NCBI RefSeq assembly: GCF_016775155.1
Contig: NZ_JAEUGD010000066.1
Span: 780,833-844,832, forward strand
Source: Fulvivirga marina
Lineage (GTDB): Bacteria; Bacteroidota; Bacteroidia; Cytophagales; Cyclobacteriaceae
Length of the DNA: 64,000 bases
Reading direction: 5' to 3'
Positions 29,987 through 36,608 of this stretch are shown here, piece after piece. Below the pieces are notes generated by a model. It made no database searches. It was not told the DNA's origin and saw nothing but the letters and a program-made list of their open reading frames with translations. Made by a program: the position numbers and the translations under genes. Within the stretch, counting starts at the first letter, position 1, and every line of letters starts with the position of its first letter.

Positions 29987-30836
29987 AAAAACCTTTTTTT
30001 ACTTTTTTACCCAGTTTTCCACCTGCTACCATCTTTTTCAAAAGTGGGCAACATCTGTACTTTGGATCCTGGAAACTCTCATAAAGCACCTCAAGTGAGT
30101 ACATCACTGTATCCAATCCTATGAGGTCTGCTGTCTCCAATGGCCCCATTTTGTGCCCAAAACATTCTTTAAATATTTTATCCACATCTGCTGGCTTAGC
30201 CAACTGATCCTGTACTACAAACGCAGCTTCATTCATAAAAAGATGTGATATTCTGTTAGAAACAAAACCCGGCAGATCGTTTACCAAAACGAGCTCTTTA
30301 TTCATTGCCTCTAGCAATGTCCTGGTAACGGCAATAGTATCCTCTGAAGTGTAATCTCCTTGTATAACCTCAACCGTTAGTTTTAGGTATGACGGGTTCA
30401 TAAAATGGATGCCGATAACCTGAGTGGGGCGATTAGTATACCCTCCGATTTCGGTTATCGAGATACATGAAGTATTGGCCGCAAAGCATATCTCATCACG
30501 ACAAATAGTATCTAGCTGCTGATAAAGTGCTTTCTTAAGTTCTCTCTTTTCAGTAATGTTCTCAATAATAAAATCGCAATCCTTAACATCTTGTAACTCA
30601 CTGGTAACATTGAGTCTGGAAGCAATTTCACTTTCATCGGATATAGCTTTCAGCCTTTTATCTATAATAGGAGCAAATCTAAGTGTTTGTGATATTTCCT
30701 GACTGGCCTTTTTTAGAGCCGCTTCACTATTATCAACAAGCACTACATTGAATCCATGAAACAACAGGTCGCAAACCACACCAAGACCGATGTTGCCAGC
30801 TCCAATTACTCCGATTGTTTTCACCTCTTTTAGCAT
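29973..30836 (-). CDS. 3-Hydroxyacyl-CoA dehydrogenase family, shared extender-unit oxidase (ZmaG/FkbK/ClbD type), 287 aa
   Basis: This is an NAD(P)-dependent 3-hydroxyacyl-CoA dehydrogenase of standard length. The Rossmann motif GVIGAGNIGLG lies near residue 9, with the family motifs HFMNPSYLKL, GFVSNRISHLFMNEA and GPLETADLIGLD after it. In FK506/FK520, zwittermicin and colibactin, homologues oxidise the primary alcohol of glyceryl-ACP or seryl-ACP to the aldehyde level. Only one copy is visible while the ACP and acyl-CoA dehydrogenase genes are each present twice. It therefore probably serves both the hydroxymalonyl and the aminomalonyl branch, as proposed for ZmaG. It is followed by the ACP gene with a 14-base overlap. 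Confidence 0.92.
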   Translation of the reverse strand: MLKEVKTIGVIGAGNIGLGVVCDLLFHGFNVVLVDNSEAALKKASQEISQTLRFAPIIDKRLKAISDESEIASRLNVTSELQDVKDCDFIIENITEKRELKKALYQQLDTICRDEICFAANTSCISITEIGGYTNRPTQVIGIHFMNPSYLKLTVEVIQGDYTSEDTIAVTRTLLEAMNKELVLVNDLPGFVSNRISHLFMNEAAFVVQDQLAKPADVDKIFKECFGHKMGPLETADLIGLDTVMYSLEVLYESFQDPKYRCCPLLKKMVAGGKLGKKVKKGFYEYN

Positions 30837-30850
30837 TGTGTTATTTTATA

Positions 30851-31717
30851 TTATTCTTGGTTAATTAATGAATCTTGATAGGCACTTTCATATTCCAATA
30901 GTTCAAAATCACGTTTCAGGATATGTTTTGCCTTATTCCACAAATCTTCGTTATAGTATTGTGTAAAATGATCATGCTTTGACTTATTTCTATGCGGTAG
31001 CCTAATATCCAGATCCAACTGCTCGCAAACTTCATCAACATCTTCCATCAAATTCTCAAACCGCACAATTTTATCAACCAAGCAGCGTCCTTCTTCATCA
31101 TATAGAAAATCCGAGACAGTTTGAAAATATACATCCCCAAAGAGATTGAGTTTTTGATTACTCATTCGAAACTCGTACAAGTAATGGATGAAAGATTCAA
31201 ACGAATGAAACTTTTCAAAGTATTTACTCAGCATTATATCTTTTCGCTGCTTTAAAAAGAAGTACATGGACACTAGCCAATCATGTGGGTGCCTGACTAC
31301 TGCAAACTTGTAATAGCCAGAAAAAACCTCTGATGACAATTGATGCTTTACTTCCTGCGCAGTATCATGATACATAAGCCTGGAGTATATCCTGGGGTAT
31401 TCTTTATTGAGGTACGACAAAGCCAGCTTATTAAAAATTGCTGCCTTACCTCCGGTATAAATATAATTGAGCTTCTCAGTACCCCTTTTCGACAAGGTGT
31501 TCAACACCCATATCAGGCTTTGCTTCTCTAAGTAATTCAGATCTTCATGTTTGTGCTTTTTTTCCAGTTTCCGGAAAAGCCACAACATATGCTTTTTTGA
31601 CCATCCTTTTAGATTAAGGTCGTAATGTATATATGGCAATAACGCATACGACAGGCTAATACCTGCAGCTTTGGGAACATGAAAAAATATAAATTTATGA
31701 GAGTGTGAGATTAGCAT
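30851..31717 (-). CDS. Sulfotransferase-family protein, 288 aa (copy A of a tandem pair)
   Basis: It begins MLISHSHKFIFFHVPKAAGIS, a family-type start in which KAAGIS occupies the 5'-phosphosulfate-binding position. A later segment, FAVVRHPHDWLVSMYFF, fits the 3'-phosphate-binding motif with Arg and Ser. The family transfers sulfate from PAPS to a hydroxyl or amine. It overlaps the upstream paralogue by 23 bases and lies inside the extender-unit operon, so a sulfated polyketide-peptide is possible. The acceptor cannot be read from the sequence. Related proteins also act on polysaccharides, so the assignment to the product is inferred from position. Confidence 0.8.
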   Translation of the reverse strand: MLISHSHKFIFFHVPKAAGISLSYALLPYIHYDLNLKGWSKKHMLWLFRKLEKKHKHEDLNYLEKQSLIWVLNTLSKRGTEKLNYIYTGGKAAIFNKLALSYLNKEYPRIYSRLMYHDTAQEVKHQLSSEVFSGYYKFAVVRHPHDWLVSMYFFLKQRKDIMLSKYFEKFHSFESFIHYLYEFRMSNQKLNLFGDVYFQTVSDFLYDEEGRCLVDKIVRFENLMEDVDEVCEQLDLDIRLPHRNKSKHDHFTQYYNEDLWNKAKHILKRDFELLEYESAYQDSLINQE

Positions 31718-32585
31718 TTACTTGTTCTCTTTTTTGTTGTAAGCTTAGTTCCTCGGAGTACTTCAGAAGCTTCAAGTCTCTGTTCATGATAAATTTGGCT
31801 TTCTCATAAGTTTCATCAGTATAGTGATTCAAATAATGGTCATGTTTCGAACTGTTCTTATGAGGTAAATTCGCTTCGAAACCAAGGATTTTCCCCACCT
31901 TGGCAAAGTCTTCATGAATACTTTCCATTTTGATAATGTAGTCAACCATACAGTTATCGTTATCATCAAACAGGTAATCGGATAAAGTCTCCCAATATAT
32001 CTCTCCAAAAATATTCTGAGTCTTACTATCACTCTTGCATCGATGCAGATAATCAATGTAACCTTCAAAAGAGCCTAACCTCACTATGTATTTATGTAAA
32101 TAGGTCCCCTTCTTTTGCAGGCAGTAGTAATATAAAGAAACCAGCCACTCCAAAGGGTTTCTTACAACAGCGAACTTAAAATAATCATTAAATATCGATG
32201 TAGGTATTTTCTCTCGTACAGCCTTGGCCGTATCATGAAGTAAAAATTCAGAGTATACTTTAGGATACGTTTCATTGAGATATGATGGCGATAGTTTAGC
32301 AAAAATGCCTGGATCAGCATCATTATACATATCTGTAAACTGCCTGTCGCTTACCTTTCCAATATGACCTATAAGTTCATTAACGACACATGCCTCACCC
32401 TCCGACAAGCTTTCATGCGATGTTTTGTCTTTGATTTTTTCAAAGAAAGAAGCCACGAGCTCCTTCAACTCACCATCAATACAAAGGTTGTAATGAACGT
32501 AAGGTATTAATGCATGAGAAATACTGGACCCCGCCACTTTGGGTATATGTACGAAAATGAATTTATGTGAATGAGATATAAGCAT
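31695..32585 (-). CDS. Sulfotransferase-family protein, 296 aa (copy B of a tandem pair)
   Basis: This is a paralogue of the next gene. It has the same first ten residues (MLISHSHKFI), KVAGSSIS as the likely 5'-phosphosulfate loop, and FAVVRNPLEWLVSLYYY as the likely 3'-phosphate motif. Both copies share a C-terminal pattern, LPHKNSSKHDHY here and LPHRNKSKHDHF in copy A. The pair looks like a local duplication with considerable divergence, which would allow two different acceptors. It starts 15 bases after the acyl-CoA dehydrogenase stop, clearly inside the operon. The substrate is unknown. Confidence 0.8.
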   Translation of the reverse strand: MLISHSHKFIFVHIPKVAGSSISHALIPYVHYNLCIDGELKELVASFFEKIKDKTSHESLSEGEACVVNELIGHIGKVSDRQFTDMYNDADPGIFAKLSPSYLNETYPKVYSEFLLHDTAKAVREKIPTSIFNDYFKFAVVRNPLEWLVSLYYYCLQKKGTYLHKYIVRLGSFEGYIDYLHRCKSDSKTQNIFGEIYWETLSDYLFDDNDNCMVDYIIKMESIHEDFAKVGKILGFEANLPHKNSSKHDHYLNHYTDETYEKAKFIMNRDLKLLKYSEELSLQQKREQVNANLTLS

Positions 32586-32599
32586 TGCTGAATTATAAA

Positions 32600-33745
32600 T
32601 TATTTATGAAACCTTGTCAGACCATGTCTGGCAATTACTTGCTGTAAGATCTGGGTAGAGCCTTCAATTACTTCAAAAACTTTAGCTTCCCTGTAGAGTT
32701 GTTCTACAATGAACTCCGTCGAAAACCCATTGGCACCATGTACCTGAAGGGCGTCATTAGCAACACTATTAGCTATTTTAGAAGCAAATTGTTTGGCAAT
32801 AGTAGTTTGAATGGTAGCATCTTCATGCTGTTCCGCTCTAAGGGCGGCAGCCTTTGTGCAAAGTGCTCTACCTGCTTCTACATTGACTACGGCGTTAGAA
32901 ATCATTTCCTGCACCAGTTGGTGGTTATATATACCTGTCCCAAACTGCTTTCGTTTCCTGGCATATTTTACCATAGCATGTAAAGCCTCCTGAGCAACCG
33001 CCAATCCTGCCCATGCTATGCTGTACCTGCCATGATCCAATGCTGTATTCACAATGTAAGCAAATCCCCCTCCTTCATTCCCCAACAAATGACTTTCTGG
33101 CACAAAAACATTATCAAACTCTATCTCCCCTGTATAAGCTGCTCTTCCAGCCATTAAATCCATTATTTGGCTTCTGCTTATACCTTCAGTATTACTATCT
33201 ACCAAAAACGCGGAAACCTGATCCTCGCAAGATGCTATCACCAACAGTAGATCAGCTCTTGCTCCCATCGTTATCCACTTTTTCTTTCCATTGATCAGGT
33301 ACCCCTTGTCGGCTTTGGTGTAGCTGGTCACCACATTTCTGGCATCTGACCCTATTGAAGGTTCAGAAAGAGCGAAAGCTGCCAAAGTATCCCCCGAAGC
33401 CATTTTCGGCAGAAACTTCTCCTTTTGTTCTATACTTCCCCAACGCAACAAACTCTCACCCACCAAGGAGCAGTGTACAGTCAGTACCGATCTTACCGCC
33501 GGGCTTACTCTGCCTATCTCCTCTGTTAACCGTCCGTAATCTAAAGGGCCTAATCCCAGTCCTCCATAGGCTTTTGGAAAGTTTCCGGCAAGGTACCCTT
33601 TATTAGCAAGTTTCTTAATTAAGGTTTCTGGAATAAGCTGCTCCTTATCAAACTCAGAAGTATAAGGCCTTATTTCTTTATCCACAAACTGTCTAACCCT
33701 GCCCACCTGAAAAGCAGCCTCTGTTTGTGCAACTGTCTCTGACAT
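32600..33745 (-). CDS. Acyl-CoA dehydrogenase-like enzyme of the hydroxymalonyl-ACP cassette (FkbI/ZmaE type), 381 aa
   Basis: This is an FAD-dependent acyl-CoA dehydrogenase with FALSEPSIGSD near residue 121, KKWITMG, KRKQFGTGIYNHQLVQE, QVHGANGF, and EVIEGSTQI carrying the likely catalytic Glu. It directly follows a discrete ACP gene and an FkbH-like gene, the order seen in methoxymalonyl/hydroxymalonyl-ACP cassettes. There the enzyme completes oxidation of glyceryl-ACP to hydroxymalonyl-ACP together with a 3-hydroxyacyl-CoA dehydrogenase. No O-methyltransferase (FkbG type) is present in the window, so the unit is predicted to remain hydroxymalonyl. It is only moderately similar to the paralogue at 28522-29712. 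Confidence 0.9.
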   Translation of the reverse strand: MSETVAQTEAAFQVGRVRQFVDKEIRPYTSEFDKEQLIPETLIKKLANKGYLAGNFPKAYGGLGLGPLDYGRLTEEIGRVSPAVRSVLTVHCSLVGESLLRWGSIEQKEKFLPKMASGDTLAAFALSEPSIGSDARNVVTSYTKADKGYLINGKKKWITMGARADLLLVIASCEDQVSAFLVDSNTEGISRSQIMDLMAGRAAYTGEIEFDNVFVPESHLLGNEGGGFAYIVNTALDHGRYSIAWAGLAVAQEALHAMVKYARKRKQFGTGIYNHQLVQEMISNAVVNVEAGRALCTKAAALRAEQHEDATIQTTIAKQFASKIANSVANDALQVHGANGFSTEFIVEQLYREAKVFEVIEGSTQILQQVIARHGLTRFHK

Positions 33746-33759
33746 AGAATCTATTGTTA

Positions 33760-34014
33760 TTATTCAGTTACGCCCAACTTTCGGTCAAGCAGCGCTATTA
33801 TATTATTAACCGAACTGAAGTTTTTAATATCCATCTCGTCAGTTTCTATCTTCACATTAAACTCTGATTCAATATAGTTAAGCAGTTTCATAGCAAATAA
33901 AGAGTTTACATACCCTAGTTGAAATATGTTATCATCATCTTTAAGGTCCGCTTCATCCTCAAATACAATGAGGTTTGACTCGATAAACTGTCGAACTTGT
34001 TCTTTTTGATTCAT
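33760..34014 (-). CDS. Small acyl carrier protein, probably carrying glyceryl/hydroxymalonyl, 84 aa
   Basis: This discrete ACP has the attachment motif FQLGYVNSLFAMKL with Ser38. It lies between the FkbH-like gene (43 bases upstream) and the acyl-CoA dehydrogenase (14 bases downstream). That position matches FkbJ or ZmaD, the carrier on which a glyceryl group from 1,3-bisphosphoglycerate is oxidised to hydroxymalonyl. It shares the VNS motif with the other small ACP, so the two probably arose by duplication and specialised for different extenders. The carrier assignment is inferred from context. Confidence 0.9.
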   Translation of the reverse strand: MNQKEQVRQFIESNLIVFEDEADLKDDDNIFQLGYVNSLFAMKLLNYIESEFNVKIETDEMDIKNFSSVNNIIALLDRKLGVTE

Positions 34015-34057
34015 ATTGTATTTAAATTTTCCTCTTTTAGCTGATCCTATAACGTCG

Positions 34058-35128
34058 TTATTTGACCATAAGTGTTGAATTCTCTATAATATCTTCTGGT
34101 AATTCTACCTTGATGTAATGTGGAAATGGCTGAATCTGCGTAAGGTCATTCTCAAAAACGATATTACCCTGACCATCATTCTCCAGCTCAGAGAAATTGG
34201 AGAAACGATAAGTCACATACATCATCTTATTCCTGTCGGTTTGCTTAAAATCGGCCCGAAGCTTTTTACCCTCAGATTTTGCCTGGTTCATAATGTAAGT
34301 CATAAGTACTGTGCCTACGCTTCTGGAAAGCACCCTGCATGACATTAACATCATCTTCAAATGCCAGTGCCCTTCAGTAATTTCAACAAGCGCCAGACCT
34401 ATTTTACCATAAGAACCGTATTTGTCCGTTAACTCACAGATATATAGCTTATGACCATCTGATGTCATATAGGATTGTAACTCCTCGTAACTATAAGTCC
34501 TTCCGGTAGCATTGAGTTGATTGGTTCTTTCAGTAAGTTCAACGGCTCGTTGTAGGTCTTCTTCCTTTGCCTCGCTTATAGCAAACTCCATATTCAACGT
34601 AGCCAAAAATCCCTCCTGAGGCCCTTTATACCCTTCCTCATCCTTCTTTCTTACCATCTCTTCCTGATACATCAACCTTCTTCTCCCTGAGTCTTCAGTG
34701 ATGAAACGAGGTAGGAACCTCGGATTTTCAATAAGAGATTTGAAGTCAACCGCATCAAAGGTTTCTACTTCAGTGTGTACGCTACTCACCTCATCACGTT
34801 CAAACGGCTGATCGTCTATAAAGACGATTGTATCTATACCTATATTAAGGTTTTCCCTGATTCTTGAAATAGACCCAGACTTGGTATCCCAATGTATCTC
34901 AGGGTACAAAAAGTATTCACTAATACCAAATGTTTTTAGTTGCTCCCAGGCATCCTCATAGTTATTTTTACTGGCGATTGAGTGTAATATACCACGCCTG
35001 TCAAGTTCCTTTATAACTTCGATCAGGCCTGGCTTAAGTTTCACATCCTCGGGTTCCGTTAATACACCTTCCCAAATGGTATTATCCAGATCCCATACAA
35101 TGCACTTTACTTCTTTGCTAAATGTCAT
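34058..35128 (-). CDS. FkbH-like HAD/acyltransferase making glyceryl-ACP, 356 aa
   Basis: The N-terminal half is a HAD-type phosphatase with WDLDNTIWEG (Asp13, Asp15) and FIDDQPFERDEV. The C-terminal half looks like the acetyltransferase-like half of FkbH proteins, with GSYGKIGLALVE and MLMSCRVLSRSVGTVL. Length is normal for the family. FkbH/ZmaN enzymes take 1,3-bisphosphoglycerate, remove the phosphate and load glyceryl onto a discrete ACP, the committed step to methoxymalonyl- or hydroxymalonyl-ACP. The ACP and acyl-CoA dehydrogenase genes follow directly. It is preceded by a 277-base untranslated stretch and a NusG-paralogue gene, so it appears to be the first biosynthetic gene of the left unit. 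Confidence 0.93.
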   Translation of the reverse strand: MTFSKEVKCIVWDLDNTIWEGVLTEPEDVKLKPGLIEVIKELDRRGILHSIASKNNYEDAWEQLKTFGISEYFLYPEIHWDTKSGSISRIRENLNIGIDTIVFIDDQPFERDEVSSVHTEVETFDAVDFKSLIENPRFLPRFITEDSGRRRLMYQEEMVRKKDEEGYKGPQEGFLATLNMEFAISEAKEEDLQRAVELTERTNQLNATGRTYSYEELQSYMTSDGHKLYICELTDKYGSYGKIGLALVEITEGHWHLKMMLMSCRVLSRSVGTVLMTYIMNQAKSEGKKLRADFKQTDRNKMMYVTYRFSNFSELENDGQGNIVFENDLTQIQPFPHYIKVELPEDIIENSTLMVK

Positions 35129-35405
35129 TTTTCTAATTTTTAAAAAAGACCGAATTACAATTCTATACTTCTCTCACTAAGAACCAGAAGTCAGGATTAA
35201 TAAACACTGACAATATCTCTTACTATTGATCTTCCGAACTTGACGCGTAACTGACTCGAAAAACATTTATCCTCATCTATCTAATAAACAACAATTAAGT
35301 TTTTTAAGCAGCACTTAATTTCAACAAGCACAGCTCCGCTCATTGAGTAACATAAGTCCTCACTAAGCATAATAAAGTTATTTAAATCCTGTAAATTATC
35401 CTATA
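35129..35405 (-). promoter_or_regulatory. Leader between the NusG-paralogue gene and the extender-unit operon
   Basis: These 277 AT-rich bases hold no ORF I can support. A short inverted repeat TTAAG/CTTAA lies near 35300-35315 on the minus strand. I found no convincing -7/-33 promoter here (the best -7 match, CAATTCTA at 35158-35165 on the plus strand, has one mismatch and no good -33). By analogy with UpxY and LoaP operons, this leader is where an antitermination signal would be expected, but I cannot identify one. Confidence 0.3.
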
Positions 35406-35939
35406 TCAAACTAAACGTTCCTTTAGGGTAGCTCTACTCTCAGAGCCTATATTCCTCAAATATCCAACAGATACAGAGGCAATAATATAGGAATTTACAG
35501 AACTAATTTTGACCGCTAACTTTCCATCTCCTCTATCTCCAACAAGCACTCCTTTGACTCCTTTAAGCAGCCCACTGGTGACCGTTACAGCTTCTCCAAT
35601 GATAAAGCTTTTATGAGAAACAGCAAAATCTCGTCGGGCTAATTTCTTAATCAGTTCCACCTGCTCTGCAGATAGTGTATCAGGCTCACCATCAGTGGTA
35701 ATCAACCTGATAAAGCCAGGCACGTTATAAAGCTTAATTAAGTCTTCTGCCCCATTTAGCGAAATAAATAAATAACTGGGAAAAACAGGCGTCTCAATTT
35801 TCTTTTTACGATCATGCCATTGCCTGAGTTCGATCTTCTTTGGTAAATAAGAGATAATACCTTTGGCTCTAAGCCTCTCATACACCTTATTTTCAAACCT
35901 TGTCCGAACGTATGCAACATACCACTTGCTAGGCTCCAA
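35406..35939 (-). CDS. NusG-paralogue transcription antiterminator (UpxY/LoaP-like), 177 aa
   Basis: The N-terminal NGN domain (about residues 5-105) includes WYVAYVRTRFENKVYERL and VFPSYLFI. A KOW segment (GEAVTVTSGLLKGVKGVLVG) lies near residues 115-135. The length matches specialised NusG paralogues rather than housekeeping NusG. UpxY in Bacteroides and LoaP in Bacillus-type hosts let RNA polymerase read through long capsule or polyketide operons. It is the first gene after a predicted promoter and lies just ahead of more than 35 kb of same-strand biosynthetic genes, so its likely role is antitermination across that operon. An alternative is a capsule operon regulator that happens to lie here; no capsule genes are visible to its left. 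Confidence 0.85.
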   Translation of the reverse strand: MEPSKWYVAYVRTRFENKVYERLRAKGIISYLPKKIELRQWHDRKKKIETPVFPSYLFISLNGAEDLIKLYNVPGFIRLITTDGEPDTLSAEQVELIKKLARRDFAVSHKSFIIGEAVTVTSGLLKGVKGVLVGDRGDGKLAVKISSVNSYIIASVSVGYLRNIGSESRATLKERLV

Positions 35940-35977
35940 TATGTAATTTGTTAAGGTTGTCAGAGTTGATTACTCTT

Positions 35978-36006
35978 CAAAGTTATACCTCCGAACAAAA
36001 AACAAA
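35978..36006 (-). promoter_or_regulatory. Predicted Bacteroidota-type promoter of the NusG-paralogue operon
   Basis: Read on the minus strand, TTTG at 36003-36006 fits a -33 element and TAACTTTG at 35978-35985 fits the -7 consensus TAnnTTTG, with 17 bases between them. Transcription would start near 35970, giving a leader of about 30 bases before the ATG at 35939. The region is AT-rich, so a chance match is possible. The match, spacing and position together make it a reasonable call. Confidence 0.55.
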
Positions 36007-36017
36007 AAAGGTTTATA

Positions 36018-36073
36018 TCAAAATATTTGACTTTCAAATATTTGAGGAATTTAATCCACAGTTGAAATATTTC
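36018..36073. repeat. Three AAATATTT-centred palindromes upstream of the promoter
   Basis: TCAAATATTTGA at 36034-36045 is a perfect 12-base palindrome. A near copy with one extra A lies at 36018-36030 (identical AAATATTTGA at 36021 and 36036, 15 bases apart), and GAAATATTTC at 36064-36073 is a third. They lie immediately upstream of the predicted -33 element, where an activator or repressor could bind. No regulator gene is visible in the window to pair with them. Confidence 0.45.
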
Positions 36074-36535
36074 GATCGAAGAAATAGACCCTCCATTATC
36101 AAATACAAGCCTTTTTTGCTTCAGGAAAACACAAAAAACAAAACTGTTTACGGTATCAATCGAGAGAACATACCATTAATTCATGAAACCTTGTGAGGTT
36201 ATAATTGAGAATAAATCATGTAATAAAATTCACATTTTTTAACCATTTTCAGTCACAACAAACACCTCGAAGTATCAAATAGAACTTTCGATAGCCCAAA
36301 TGAAGATTACCTTCGATTTGAACCATGTGCATAAACTTTCTGTTTTTGAAGAAAAATCACACCAAAGGTTCATCTTTTAAAATTCGCTATTTCTCTAACA
36401 GCCAGGACATACACTAGCTTTTTTATAGACCTAGAAAAGATCAAGGTAATCCATAAAGACCAACCAAAACAAATCTGTCTATCAGCTTATACTGTAATTA
36501 ATACCCAGGCCGGAAGCAAGCCTTGACTTTATAAG
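36074..36535. other. Intergenic stretch between the two biosynthetic units
   Basis: These roughly 460 AT-rich bases separate the NusG-paralogue promoter region from the end of the right unit. I see no tRNA, rRNA, insertion sequence or supportable gene. An 82-codon plus-strand frame at 35948-36196 has no family features and overlaps the promoter region, so it is not called. Confidence 0.5.
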
Positions 36536-36588
36536 AAAACCCCTTCTTGTTTACAGTCCTTTTTAAAAGTTATTGCTCAGGAAGGGAT
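36536..36588 (-). terminator. Candidate terminator of the right unit
   Basis: Just after the M1 peptidase stop, the minus strand reads CCCTTCCTG (complement of 36578-36586), a spacer of about 30 bases, then CAAGAAGGG and GTTTTCTTAT. The stem has six pairs, one mismatch and two more pairs, and a T-rich tail follows. The loop is long, which weakens the call. Confidence 0.4.
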
Positions 36589-36608
36589 TAGTGATAAGCG
36601 GTGGAAGA

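Noticed and set aside
27027-35128. Methoxymalonyl-ACP cassette
   Set aside because: No FkbG-type O-methyltransferase is present, and the Ser adenylation enzyme plus duplicated ACP and dehydrogenase genes fit hydroxymalonyl plus aminomalonyl better.
35948-36196. 82-codon plus-strand frame in the intergenic region
   Set aside because: It has no recognisable family features or supporting context, and it overlaps the predicted promoter and the palindromic boxes of the opposite strand.
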